Positions 1 to 5,785 of a DNA stretch of 6,534 nt are shown here, piece after piece. Location of the stretch: contig CAIPTQ010000257.1 in the NCBI GenBank assembly GCA_903868035.1, positions 1 to 6,534 of the forward strand, in the 5' to 3' direction. Under the pieces are notes generated by a model. The model had not been told where the DNA came from. It made no database searches and saw only the letters and a list, made by a program, of their open reading frames with translations. Position numbers and translations under genes: made by a program. Numbering within the stretch: position 1 is the stretch's first letter; every line of letters begins with the position of its first letter. This DNA comes from an uncultured Phycisphaerales bacterium. GTDB lineage: Bacteria > Planctomycetota > Phycisphaerae > WQYP01.

Positions 1-2
1 CC

Positions 3-563
3 GATCTCTTCAACGGCAAGGACTTCTCCGGCTGGGTCGCCGACGCCAAAACCGCCGCCGTCACCGACTGGACCATCAAGGACGGCATGATCGCCTGCGT
101 CGGCAAGCCCAACGGCTACCTCCGCACCGAGGCCTCCTACACCCAGTACAAAGTCACCGTCGAATGGCGCTTCACCAAGTCCGGCAACACCGGCGTCTGC
201 GTCCACATGAACCCGCCGCCCCCGCCGCCGCCCGCCCCCAATGCCGTCTGGCCCATGTGCATCGAATGCCAGGGCGCCCACCTCCACCAGGGCGACTTCT
301 GGATCTGGTCCGGCGCCAAGGTCAACGAGCCGATGAAACAAACCAACGGCGTCATCATGACCACGCCCTCCGCCGAAAAACCCCTCGGCGAATGGAACAC
401 CTATCAGGTCGTCTGCAAGGACGACACCGTCACCATCATCGTCAACGGCACCGAAATGAACAAAGTCACCGGCAGCAACATCAAATCCGGCCAGATCGGC
501 CTCCAATCCGAAGGCGCGGGGATTGAAGTGCGCAAGGTCACCATCGAGCCGCTGGATAAGTAA
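3..563 (+). CDS. DUF1080 / 3-keto-disaccharide hydrolase domain protein, 5'-truncated by the window edge
   Basis: The open frame enters from the left edge (first whole codon at 3) and ends at TAA 561-563, showing 186 residues. The visible part opens with DLFNGKDFSGW, the typical start of a DUF1080 domain (LFNGKDLxGW). It continues with a W-x-I-x-DG strand, a KSGNTGV strand and a GDFWIW segment, and ends with a beta-rich tail (VNGTEMNKV, GQIGLQSEGAGIEVRKVTI). These are hallmarks of this jelly-roll, concanavalin-like family. Family members include 3-keto-glycoside hydrolases and many uncharacterised planctomycete and verrucomicrobial proteins, usually exported. Any signal peptide lies outside the window. 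An internal ATG at 87 cuts into the domain and is not the start. An oddity is a run of seven prolines (visible residues 71-77, about 213-233) in a loop. The family call is firm; the substrate is unknown. The gene converges on the minus-strand gene ending at 610, and no clear terminator is seen in the 46-bp gap. Confidence 0.9.
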   Translation, partial: DLFNGKDFSGWVADAKTAAVTDWTIKDGMIACVGKPNGYLRTEASYTQYKVTVEWRFTKSGNTGVCVHMNPPPPPPPAPNAVWPMCIECQGAHLHQGDFWIWSGAKVNEPMKQTNGVIMTTPSAEKPLGEWNTYQVVCKDDTVTIIVNGTEMNKVTGSNIKSGQIGLQSEGAGIEVRKVTIEPLDK

Positions 564-609
564 CCCTCACAGCCATTCCTTTTAACACTCCATCGGCGTC
601 CGAAACGGA

Positions 610-1158
610 TCAAGCGAGTCCCGGATCTTGGGCAACGAAATCGTCCAAGTGATGCAAAACAAACTCAATCGTTTTGGCGTAGACTTCCTCTTCCTGATCA
701 TAGAATGCGTTGTCGAACTCGTCGAAACTGAACTCGGCGGCGCATTCCGAGTAAGCCTTCAATGAATCCCGTTTGCGGTATTCGGAATACGTTCCGAAAC
801 GGACAAATAATTCGGCCGTGCATCGTTCGAAACACTCTGCGAGCGATGGCAAGGCGATAGACCGAAGTGATGTGGGCGCCCGCTCCGCCCACATGGGATG
901 ATTCCAAAAAAATTGCAGCAAACCCCCGTTCGGTATCTCAAGACCAAGCAGAGCGACAGTTTCAAGCGTCAGTTGGCTGTCGTTGAGCTCCTTTTCCGGA
1001 ATCACGTGGCGAGTATCCGCCGTTTCCAAGCATTTCGCCGCCGCCTTATTTTTCCAGATCAATGTCGTGACCAAGTCGAAAAAGACCTTAATCCCTCCTT
1101 CCCCATCGAAGCATTTGTCAACACGCTCCCTTTGCTCGGCAGGAAGTCTCGTATCCAT
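610..1158 (-). CDS. DMP19/DUF4375-like protein
   Basis: This is a 182-residue acidic protein, probably cytosolic, with no signal peptide or membrane segment. The core at residues 73-110 reads LEIPNGGLLQFFWNHP, followed by a helix with LRSIALPSLAECFERC. This resembles the NGGFxQYFxN signature and following helix of the DMP19-like family (DUF4375). The Neisseria DMP19 founder is reported to be a DNA-mimic protein that binds a transcription factor; most other members are uncharacterised, so no function is claimed here. I chose ATG 1158-1156 as the start. It lies one base after the TAA of the preceding gene, and a GAGGAG Shine-Dalgarno inside that gene's last codons sits about 10 nt upstream. A TTG at 1176 in the same frame would add six residues but has no better ribosome site. 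It is the last gene of the minus-strand cluster and probably translationally coupled to the HYExAFE gene. Family assignment is from memory of the motif. Confidence 0.75.
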   Translation of the reverse strand: MDTRLPAEQRERVDKCFDGEGGIKVFFDLVTTLIWKNKAAAKCLETADTRHVIPEKELNDSQLTLETVALLGLEIPNGGLLQFFWNHPMWAERAPTSLRSIALPSLAECFERCTAELFVRFGTYSEYRKRDSLKAYSECAAEFSFDEFDNAFYDQEEEVYAKTIEFVLHHLDDFVAQDPGLA

Positions 1159-1159
1159 T

Positions 1160-1666
1160 TTACAACCACTCCTCAAACGGCCGCGCCAACCGTCGGAACT
1201 CCTTCGCCGGCAAATGCACCGTCCCCCACGCCTCGCTCCGCGGCTTCATGAACTCCCGGTAATCCTCCACCGAAATCCCCAGCATCCCATACCACTTCTC
1301 CCCAAAGAGCATCATATCCTTCAGCGGCGACGTCTCCGGCCGTTCCGGCCAGTAGTACATGAACAAAAACATCGCCGAAAACCCCTCCCCGAAAATTTCC
1401 TGCCACTGCCGCAGGTCGTCAATATCCTCCCGCGTCGTCCAATTCTGCAAGGCGACCGTCCCCGGCGAAATCTTCCGCCCCTTCACATCCACCAGCAGGT
1501 TCTTCCCCTCCGGTCGATACACCACAAAATCAAACGACTTCAACTTCGCCCCCGCGAACAACGCCTTCTTGGCCTCATCCACCGCAATGTACGGCAACCC
1601 CTTGCGCCGCAAAAAATCCTCAAACGCCGCCTCGTAATGCACTACTGGTTTGCTGCGTGGTCCCAT
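1160..1666 (-). CDS. HYExAFE family protein with a PD-(D/E)XK-like motif
   Basis: The 168-residue protein carries the family's name motif HYEAAFE at residues 10-16, then LRRKGLPYIAVDEAKKAL. Next comes SFDFVVY (Asp46) and a strand LLVDVKGRK with Asp60-Val-Lys62. The spacing Glu12/16, Asp46, Asp60-x-Lys62 matches the alpha-beta-beta layout of PD-(D/E)XK nuclease-fold proteins, as does the hydrophobic strand before DVK. The fold is my inference; the family itself is uncharacterised as far as I know and typical of planctomycetes. There is no signal peptide or membrane segment. The ATG at 1666-1664 has a good AGGAG ribosome site (1675-1679) 8 nt upstream. The gene starts 14 bp after the stop of a truncated PIN toxin and ends one base before the DMP19-like start, so it is inside an operon. 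It could be an active DNase or RNase, or a non-catalytic relative. The context (toxin-antitoxin remnant, DMP19-like) leans towards nucleic-acid biology. Confidence 0.8.
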   Translation of the reverse strand: MGPRSKPVVHYEAAFEDFLRRKGLPYIAVDEAKKALFAGAKLKSFDFVVYRPEGKNLLVDVKGRKISPGTVALQNWTTREDIDDLRQWQEIFGEGFSAMFLFMYYWPERPETSPLKDMMLFGEKWYGMLGISVEDYREFMKPRSEAWGTVHLPAKEFRRLARPFEEWL

Positions 1667-1680
1667 GCGGCTTTCTCCTG

Positions 1681-1839
1681 CTATAACTCGTGAACATTAT
1701 CCAGGACTTCTGCAATCACATAGGGGGTTGTGATCAGCGACCAGTTATTCTTGGCGGATCGATCAAATATTTCACGAGCAGCGCCTCTCGCAGAGCCGCT
1801 TGCCGCAAGTACAACACTGCTATCGAGAAAGAGTTTCAC
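1681..1839 (-). pseudogene. Truncated PIN-domain toxin (VapC-like), N-terminal third only
   Basis: A 52-codon frame begins at GTG 1839-1837 and stops at TAG 1683-1681. The start overlaps the antitoxin stop in a GTGA tetranucleotide, the usual arrangement in type II toxin-antitoxin pairs. The protein begins VKLFLDSSVVLAASGSARGA, a textbook PIN opening with the first catalytic Asp at residue 6. It continues through NWSLITTPYVIAEVLDNV, with the conserved Glu at residue 44 or so in the AEV strand-helix step. A full PIN domain is about 130-150 residues. Here the protein stops before the region holding the later acidic residues, so it should not form a working RNase. The next gene (HYExAFE) starts 14 bp on, so the missing part is not present in another frame. 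Coding looks undamaged up to the stop, which suggests a clean 3' deletion or replacement. A role as a small regulatory peptide cannot be excluded. Confidence 0.8.
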
Positions 1840-2036
1840 TTACCCTCGTTGAATTGCCGCATATCCGCTTCGTCTTCCGCGATCCACGTCTTGATCTGTT
1901 GCGTCGTAAATTTACGCGGCGCTGGCATCTGCGCATTTTTGGCACGCAGCTTCGCCGCAAGAAACAGCAACAATTCCTGCATTTGCCCCTCTGGCAGCCC
2001 TTCCACCGCGGCCTCAATCTCGGAAAGTGATCCCAT
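1836..2036 (-). CDS. Small antitoxin-like protein paired with the truncated PIN toxin
   Basis: This 66-residue protein has an N-terminal helical segment, LSEIEAAVEGLPEGQMQELLLFLAAKLRA (about residues 4-32). It is followed by a basic/proline linker (PAPRKF) and an acidic, Trp-containing tail (IKTWIAEDEADMRQF). The pattern of a short helical body plus an acidic toxin-wrapping tail, and the position directly before a PIN start with a GTGA overlap, make an antitoxin role likely. It is not a clear match to a named antitoxin family that I can recite. The ATG at 2036-2034 has an AAGGG ribosome site (2043-2047) 6 nt upstream. It is the first gene of the minus-strand cluster. Since the toxin is truncated, the antitoxin may persist as an autoregulator of the downstream genes or as a remnant. 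Confidence 0.7.
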   Translation of the reverse strand: MGSLSEIEAAVEGLPEGQMQELLLFLAAKLRAKNAQMPAPRKFTTQQIKTWIAEDEADMRQFNEGK

Positions 2037-2054
2037 ACAACACCCTTGGCAAAA

Positions 2055-2099
2055 ACATTCGTAAACACCTATATTATCGACCGAATGAACGAATGTCTA
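2055..2099 (-). promoter_or_regulatory. Candidate promoter and operator of the antitoxin operon
   Basis: In the 60-bp gap after the permease stop, ACATTCGT (2055-2062) and ACGAATGT (2089-2096) form a perfect 8-bp inverted repeat with a 26-bp spacer. A further CGAATG lies at 2082-2087. Read on the minus strand, the space between the arms contains GATAATATAG. This offers GATAAT (2078-2073) or TAATAT (2076-2071) as a -10, and TAGACA (2099-2094) is a -35-like hexamer 15 or 17 bp before them. Arms flanking a promoter just before an antitoxin are what an autoregulated toxin-antitoxin operon would show. The repeats are directly visible; the promoter and operator roles are inferred. Confidence 0.45.
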
Positions 2100-4295
2100 T
2101 CCTACAAATATCTCCGTCCCATTGCGCACTGGCGCCGCCGCTGCCGTGCCGCAGTCCGGACATCGCTCCTGATCCACCGGCCTCGGCCGCCCGCACGCAC
2201 CACATCGCGCCAGGACCGGCAGCCCCGGCAGGCACAACATCAACAGCACCCCCGCCGGCCCGAACAGCACCGCCGCCACCGTCCACAACCCCGCCGCGCC
2301 CCGGCGCATCCTTCTGCGCCGGGCCAAAATCAACGCCGCCGCCCCCGATACCACCGCCGTGCCCGCCGCCGTCAGCATGAGCTGCCGCCAATAGCCGGCA
2401 TCCTGCGCATAATGCGGGGCCTCTGCGTTCGCCAGCACGTCGATCCCCGTGCCCACCGGCGGCGCCAGCGGCGCGCCAATATACGCCTCGATGAAGTTCA
2501 TCTGCGCCGGCACATAACTCGCAAACACCGGCAATTCCATCTGGTGGTCAAACGTGCCGTCCGGCTTGAAGTACACCGCCGTCACCGGCTTGGGTTCTTC
2601 TCCCGCCGAATTATTGATGGGATCCAACAGCAGCACAAACCGGTTCCCCACCCCGGCTTTCCCCCAGATTTGCCCCGTATGTACGTAATACCGGCCCACG
2701 CCGGGCAACGCATACTGCAACAGCACCTCCGCCTTGGATGACAGTATCGTCACCGCATCGTCCGTCACCGCCACGCTATACGAACTCACAAAGGGTTTGG
2801 TCGGCACGCTGGGGTCGTTGACCGTTCCGGCAAAAAACTGCGCGATCGGCTGTTGTTTGGGTGTCTTATAAAATGTCTCCAGTTTGCCGTCGGCCTGCAA
2901 CATGTAGATGGTGTCTCCGGCGGCCAACAGCGGCTTCCACTCGGCCGGTGATGCCGCATAGGTGTTGGTATATATCCCGCCCTGATAGAGTTGGCTTGCG
3001 TATATGCCCGCCACATGCAGCGGTTTGGCGAACCGTGCCGCCGGCACGGCCACGCCCGCTTCCAACCCGTTGGCGCCGATCGCCCCGACCCGCTCGTGTT
3101 TCGTCTGCTCGAATCCCACCAGATAGTCGCCTCCCAGGCGGTCCTTGGCGCGGCTCCATAGGTCACCATTCAAGCGGACGACGGTGTAAGCGAAATAGGA
3201 TGTTGGTTCGTGAAATGCCCTGCCATTGTCCCAGACGTTTCCCCCATATAACGGCAAGGATCGAAATGCCTCCATGCCGGTGCTGGGAACCCCCGGGTAT
3301 GCCTGGCCCAGGACCTTGCCGGATAAATCCTCGAACCGATCCCGTATCATGCCCCCGGGCGACGAATATTCATATACTTCCACGGCCGCCGTGCCGTCCT
3401 CCAGTATCACGGCTTGTTTGTTCGTGACTGAATAAGACCGCTCTCGGTCCATCGTCAGGACTTCCAACAGCCCGAAGCTCAGCAAGCCCGCCGTGAGCAG
3501 CGCCGCCAGCACCACCGTCCCCGTGGCGGCCCGCGCCGGGACGCGCAGCCGCGGATATTGCCCCGCGGCCGTGAAGTACCCGTGCGCCGCCGTGGCCGTC
3601 ACGAGTGTCGCCAGCCCGATCCCCAGCACCGCCCCGCCGAAGTTCTCCGCCGCGATGTTCAATACCGATGCGATCACCGGTGCCGCCGCCGGCAGCAGCC
3701 GCGAGCCGATCCAGCGGGCGTCCGTGCGCCGCGCCACCAGTATCCCCGCGAAATAATACGGTATGCCCGAGAGTATGTCGGCCCCCGGCGCCAGCGCCAT
3801 CCGCCAGGAGAACGGCAGCGGCAGGTTGTGTGGATTCGACGCCCACCACAGCGCCACCAGCAGCGGCAGCGCCAGCGCCGCCAGATACAGCGCCACGCCC
3901 GTCAGCACCTTGCCGCCGAATATCGTCGAGCGCGACACGGGCCGGTGCAGCATGAAGCCCAAACGCTCCGGGCGGCTCTCGCCAAAAAACTGGAAAAAAC
4001 CCACCAGCAGCCCCGCCAGCGCCGCCACCACCACCCCGCTCTGCATGAAGGTGCTGTTCAACGCGCCGGGTTCGCTGGAATTGCCGTACGCAATGCTGTT
4101 GGCCGCTTGCCGCAGCGCCAGGGCCAGCACCGCGCCATACCCCGCGGCGCTCACCGCCAGCACCGCCGCCAGCTCCCGCGCCTCCTTCCGCCCCAGCGCC
4201 CACAACACGCCGCCCAGCGGCATTGGCGTCACGGCCGGCGGCGCGGTTGCCCCGCCGGACCCGGGCTGCGCCGAGGGTGTCGAAATCATCGTCAT
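2097..4295 (-). CDS. ABC-2-like transporter permease with large extracytoplasmic domain and C-terminal zinc ribbon
   Basis: The protein has 732 residues. After a Pro/Ala-rich cytoplasmic N-terminus come about six membrane segments, roughly at residues 41-62, 83-104, 129-151, 171-188, 205-241 and 258-280. A soluble, beta-rich stretch of about 360 residues (281-638) follows, with many Tyr and Gly and phrases such as LQADGKLETFYKTP. Two more membrane segments (about 639-658 and 667-694) precede a cytoplasmic tail with Cys698-x2-Cys701 and Cys712-x2-Cys715, a zinc-ribbon pattern. The motif RPERLGFMLHRPVSRSTIFGGK after helix 2 resembles the cytoplasmic loop of ABC-2 permeases ('hRPvsR...gK'). The ATG 4295-4293 overlaps the ATPase stop as ATGA, with a strong AGGAGGT ribosome site at 4301-4307 inside the ATPase's last codons. 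It therefore pairs with the upstream ATPase under a GntR repressor. The substrate is unknown; the ectodomain may sense or bind something outside. The permease call is good, but subfamily and topology are inferred by eye. Confidence 0.8.
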   Translation of the reverse strand: MTMISTPSAQPGSGGATAPPAVTPMPLGGVLWALGRKEARELAAVLAVSAAGYGAVLALALRQAANSIAYGNSSEPGALNSTFMQSGVVVAALAGLLVGFFQFFGESRPERLGFMLHRPVSRSTIFGGKVLTGVALYLAALALPLLVALWWASNPHNLPLPFSWRMALAPGADILSGIPYYFAGILVARRTDARWIGSRLLPAAAPVIASVLNIAAENFGGAVLGIGLATLVTATAAHGYFTAAGQYPRLRVPARAATGTVVLAALLTAGLLSFGLLEVLTMDRERSYSVTNKQAVILEDGTAAVEVYEYSSPGGMIRDRFEDLSGKVLGQAYPGVPSTGMEAFRSLPLYGGNVWDNGRAFHEPTSYFAYTVVRLNGDLWSRAKDRLGGDYLVGFEQTKHERVGAIGANGLEAGVAVPAARFAKPLHVAGIYASQLYQGGIYTNTYAASPAEWKPLLAAGDTIYMLQADGKLETFYKTPKQQPIAQFFAGTVNDPSVPTKPFVSSYSVAVTDDAVTILSSKAEVLLQYALPGVGRYYVHTGQIWGKAGVGNRFVLLLDPINNSAGEEPKPVTAVYFKPDGTFDHQMELPVFASYVPAQMNFIEAYIGAPLAPPVGTGIDVLANAEAPHYAQDAGYWRQLMLTAAGTAVVSGAAALILARRRRMRRGAAGLWTVAAVLFGPAGVLLMLCLPGLPVLARCGACGRPRPVDQERCPDCGTAAAAPVRNGTEIFVG

Positions 4296-5218
4296 GCCGC
4301 ACCTCCTAGGGTTTCCATCAATAACCCCCGCTGCCGCTGCTCCGACATGTACGCCGTCACCGCCTCCGCAAAATCCACCGGCAACGCCGCCATCTCCGTC
4401 GGCTTCAAGCCCGCCAAAATCCCCTCCAGATCCGCCCCCGGATTCGCCACCGTCAGCCGCACCGTGTTGCTCACCCGCAGCGAATCCAGCAGCCCCCCGA
4501 TCGCCGGCAACGCCGGCGGCGTCCCCGCAAACGTCAACTGATAATGCACAATCCGCCGCCGGAACTCCTCAATCGGGCATGCCGCCCGCAGCACCGCCCG
4601 GTCCAGGATCAGCATGTAATCCGCCACCCGCTCGATGTCATCCAGCAGATGGCTCGACAGCAGCACCGTCCGGTTCGGGTTCCGCGTAATGATCAAAATC
4701 GTCTCCAGCAGCGCCCGCCGCGCCACCGGATCCAGCCCCAGCGCCGGATCGTCCAATATCAGCAGCTCCGGCTCCGGCGCCAGCGTCAGCGCCAACGCCA
4801 GCCCCGCCCGCTGCCCGCGCGACAGCGCGCTGGCCTTGCTCTTGCGGTCCAGCGCGAAATGCTCCACCACCGCATCAAACACCTTCTGGTTCCAGTTGCT
4901 GAAAAACGCCGCTTGAAACTTCCCCGCCTGCTCCACCGTCATCCACGGTATCAGCGGATGCCCCTCCGCCAGATACCCGATCGCCCCCCGCGCCGCCGGC
5001 GGAATCCGCTGCGAGTCATGCCCCAGTATCGTCGTCCCCCCACGCGTCGGCGCCAGCAGCCCCAGCACGATCCGCAGCGTCGTCGTCTTCCCCGACCCGT
5101 TCCGCCCCAGAAACGCCGTCACCGACCCCCGCGGCACCGCAAACGACACCTCGTCCAGCACGCGCTTGCGCCCAAAATACTTCGTCAGTCCGCTCACCGT
5201 AACAACCTGATCCATCAT
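4292..5218 (-). CDS. ABC transporter ATP-binding protein (YtrB/CcmA-type)
   Basis: This is a complete 308-residue nucleotide-binding subunit. Walker A is GRNGSGKTT (38-46); the Q-loop position reads GYLAEGHPL (81-89). The signature is LSRGQ (132-136) and Walker B is LLILDDPALGLDP (142-154). The H-loop is LLSSH with His180. The residue after the Walker B Asp is Asp147, not the usual Glu, a variant seen in some ABC-2 exporter ATPases. The last ~90 residues form the extra C-terminal domain common in drug or polymer exporter ATPases. The start is ATG 5218 or the adjacent ATG 5215; the GAGGG ribosome site (5223-5227) is 4 nt from the first and 7 nt from the second, favouring the second. It lies 72 bp after gntR and overlaps the permease start, so it energises that permease. 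The transported substrate is not evident. Confidence 0.95.
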   Translation of the reverse strand: MMDQVVTVSGLTKYFGRKRVLDEVSFAVPRGSVTAFLGRNGSGKTTTLRIVLGLLAPTRGGTTILGHDSQRIPPAARGAIGYLAEGHPLIPWMTVEQAGKFQAAFFSNWNQKVFDAVVEHFALDRKSKASALSRGQRAGLALALTLAPEPELLILDDPALGLDPVARRALLETILIITRNPNRTVLLSSHLLDDIERVADYMLILDRAVLRAACPIEEFRRRIVHYQLTFAGTPPALPAIGGLLDSLRVSNTVRLTVANPGADLEGILAGLKPTEMAALPVDFAEAVTAYMSEQRQRGLLMETLGGAA

Positions 5219-5244
5219 AAAACCCTCGTCACACGAACCACCTG

Positions 5245-5300
5245 CCAGTCACCACTCACCACTCACCACTCACCACTCACCACTCACCACTCACCACTTC
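5245..5300. repeat. 7-bp tandem repeat, CCACTCA unit (TGGTGAG-type on the minus strand)
   Basis: Six perfect CCACTCA units run from 5252 to 5293. They are flanked by a degenerate CCAGTCA (5245-5251) and CCACTTC (5294-5300), giving eight units in all. The array occupies most of the gap between gntR and the ATPase gene and contains the gntR stop (TGA, 5293-5291). The last residues of GntR (GKW) are therefore encoded by repeat-like sequence. Copy-number change would alter spacer length but not the GntR protein, because the stop is in the first unit read. This is a directly visible simple repeat; any function is unknown. Confidence 0.95.
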
Positions 5301-5692
5301 CCATCACCCGCCAGAGCCTTCCATTTCTTTGCCAACACGTCCTGCACCTCCTCCACCGACAACTCCAATGCGATCGCCTCATGCATCAACTGCGTCGCCA
5401 CCGCGTCAATCCGCCGCAGCCGCTCCCCGCGCGTCAGCCCCATCCCCGCCCGCCGCGCCGCCACCGCCAGCCCCCGCCCCGGCAACGCCTCGATCAGCCC
5501 GTCCTTCGACAAATCCCCGTACGCCTTGGCCACCGTGTTCGGATTGATCAGCAACTGCTCGGCCAGCGCCCGCACCGATGGCAGCAGCTCCCCCGGCTTC
5601 ACTGCCCCCGTGACCATGGCATGCCGCGCCTGGCTCACGATCTGCTGGTAGATCGGCGCCGTCGAACCGGGAGTAATGCGTATGGACCACAT
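5291..5692 (-). CDS. GntR-family transcriptional regulator, YtrA subfamily
   Basis: This 133-residue DNA-binding protein has the GntR winged helix-turn-helix at residues 12-78. It starts with PIYQQIVSQARHAMVTG, then GELLPSVRALAEQLLINPNTV (the HTH) and AYGDLSKDGLIEALPGRGLAV (the wing). Only about 55 residues follow, predicted helical (LSVEEVQDVLAKKW). That short tail, together with an ABC ATPase downstream, defines the YtrA type, which commonly represses its own ABC operon. The ATG 5692-5690 has AGGT (5698-5701) 5 nt upstream and a leader of roughly 24 nt from the promoter at 5723-5750. The stop lies inside the heptamer repeat. An 8-bp-arm palindrome over the promoter fits autorepression. The ligand or signal is unknown. 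Confidence 0.93.
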   Translation of the reverse strand: MWSIRITPGSTAPIYQQIVSQARHAMVTGAVKPGELLPSVRALAEQLLINPNTVAKAYGDLSKDGLIEALPGRGLAVAARRAGMGLTRGERLRRIDAVATQLMHEAIALELSVEEVQDVLAKKWKALAGDGKW

Positions 5693-5708
5693 GCAACACC
5701 TGCACTAC

Positions 5709-5731
5709 GTGTACTAGTTCATATAGTACAC
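5709..5731. promoter_or_regulatory. Probable GntR (YtrA-type) operator
   Basis: GTGTACTA (5709-5716) and TAGTACAC (5724-5731) are perfect reverse complements with a 7-bp A/T-rich spacer. The dyad lies 17-39 bp before the gntR start and overlaps the -10 of its promoter. GntR regulators bind such dyads as dimers, and blocking the -10 would give repression. The palindrome is seen directly; binding is inferred from the neighbouring regulator. Confidence 0.75.
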
Positions 5732-5750
5732 TCCGCCCGCCGCCTGTCAA
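5723..5750 (-). promoter_or_regulatory. Sigma70-type promoter of the gntR-ABC operon
   Basis: On the minus strand there is a perfect -35 TTGACA (5750-5745), a 16-bp GC-rich spacer and a -10 TACTAT (5728-5723). Directly upstream (5751-5767) is an A/T-rich tract that could act as an UP element. Transcription would start near 5716, inside the operator palindrome, leaving a leader of about 24 nt before gntR. A promoter this good with an operator over the -10 suggests strong but repressed expression. Confidence 0.7.
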
Positions 5751-5785
5751 GTAAAAAATATTTTCTTCCGCTTTCTCCAATAAAT

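Noticed and set aside
1159..1176. TTG at 1176 as start of the DMP19-like gene
   Set aside because: It lies inside the last codons of the HYExAFE gene and would use the Shine-Dalgarno GAGGAG itself as coding sequence. ATG 1158 has that site at a proper distance.
983..1693. + strand open frame of 236 codons
   Set aside because: It is antisense to the HYExAFE gene, which has a recognisable family motif and a good ribosome site. The product is Pro/Arg/Leu-rich with no domain.
3370..4302. Minus-strand open frame of 310 codons overlapping the permease start
   Set aside because: It is a frame shadow of the permease. The product is a Gly/Ala/Arg-rich string without membrane segments, whereas the 732-residue frame shows proper helices and a ribosome site.
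3558..4541. Long + strand open frame (327 codons)
   Set aside because: It is antisense to the permease, rich in Arg/His/Gln with no domain pattern, and crosses the permease-ATPase junction.
5245..5300. CRISPR array
   Set aside because: The units are 7 bp with no spacers. This is a simple tandem repeat.
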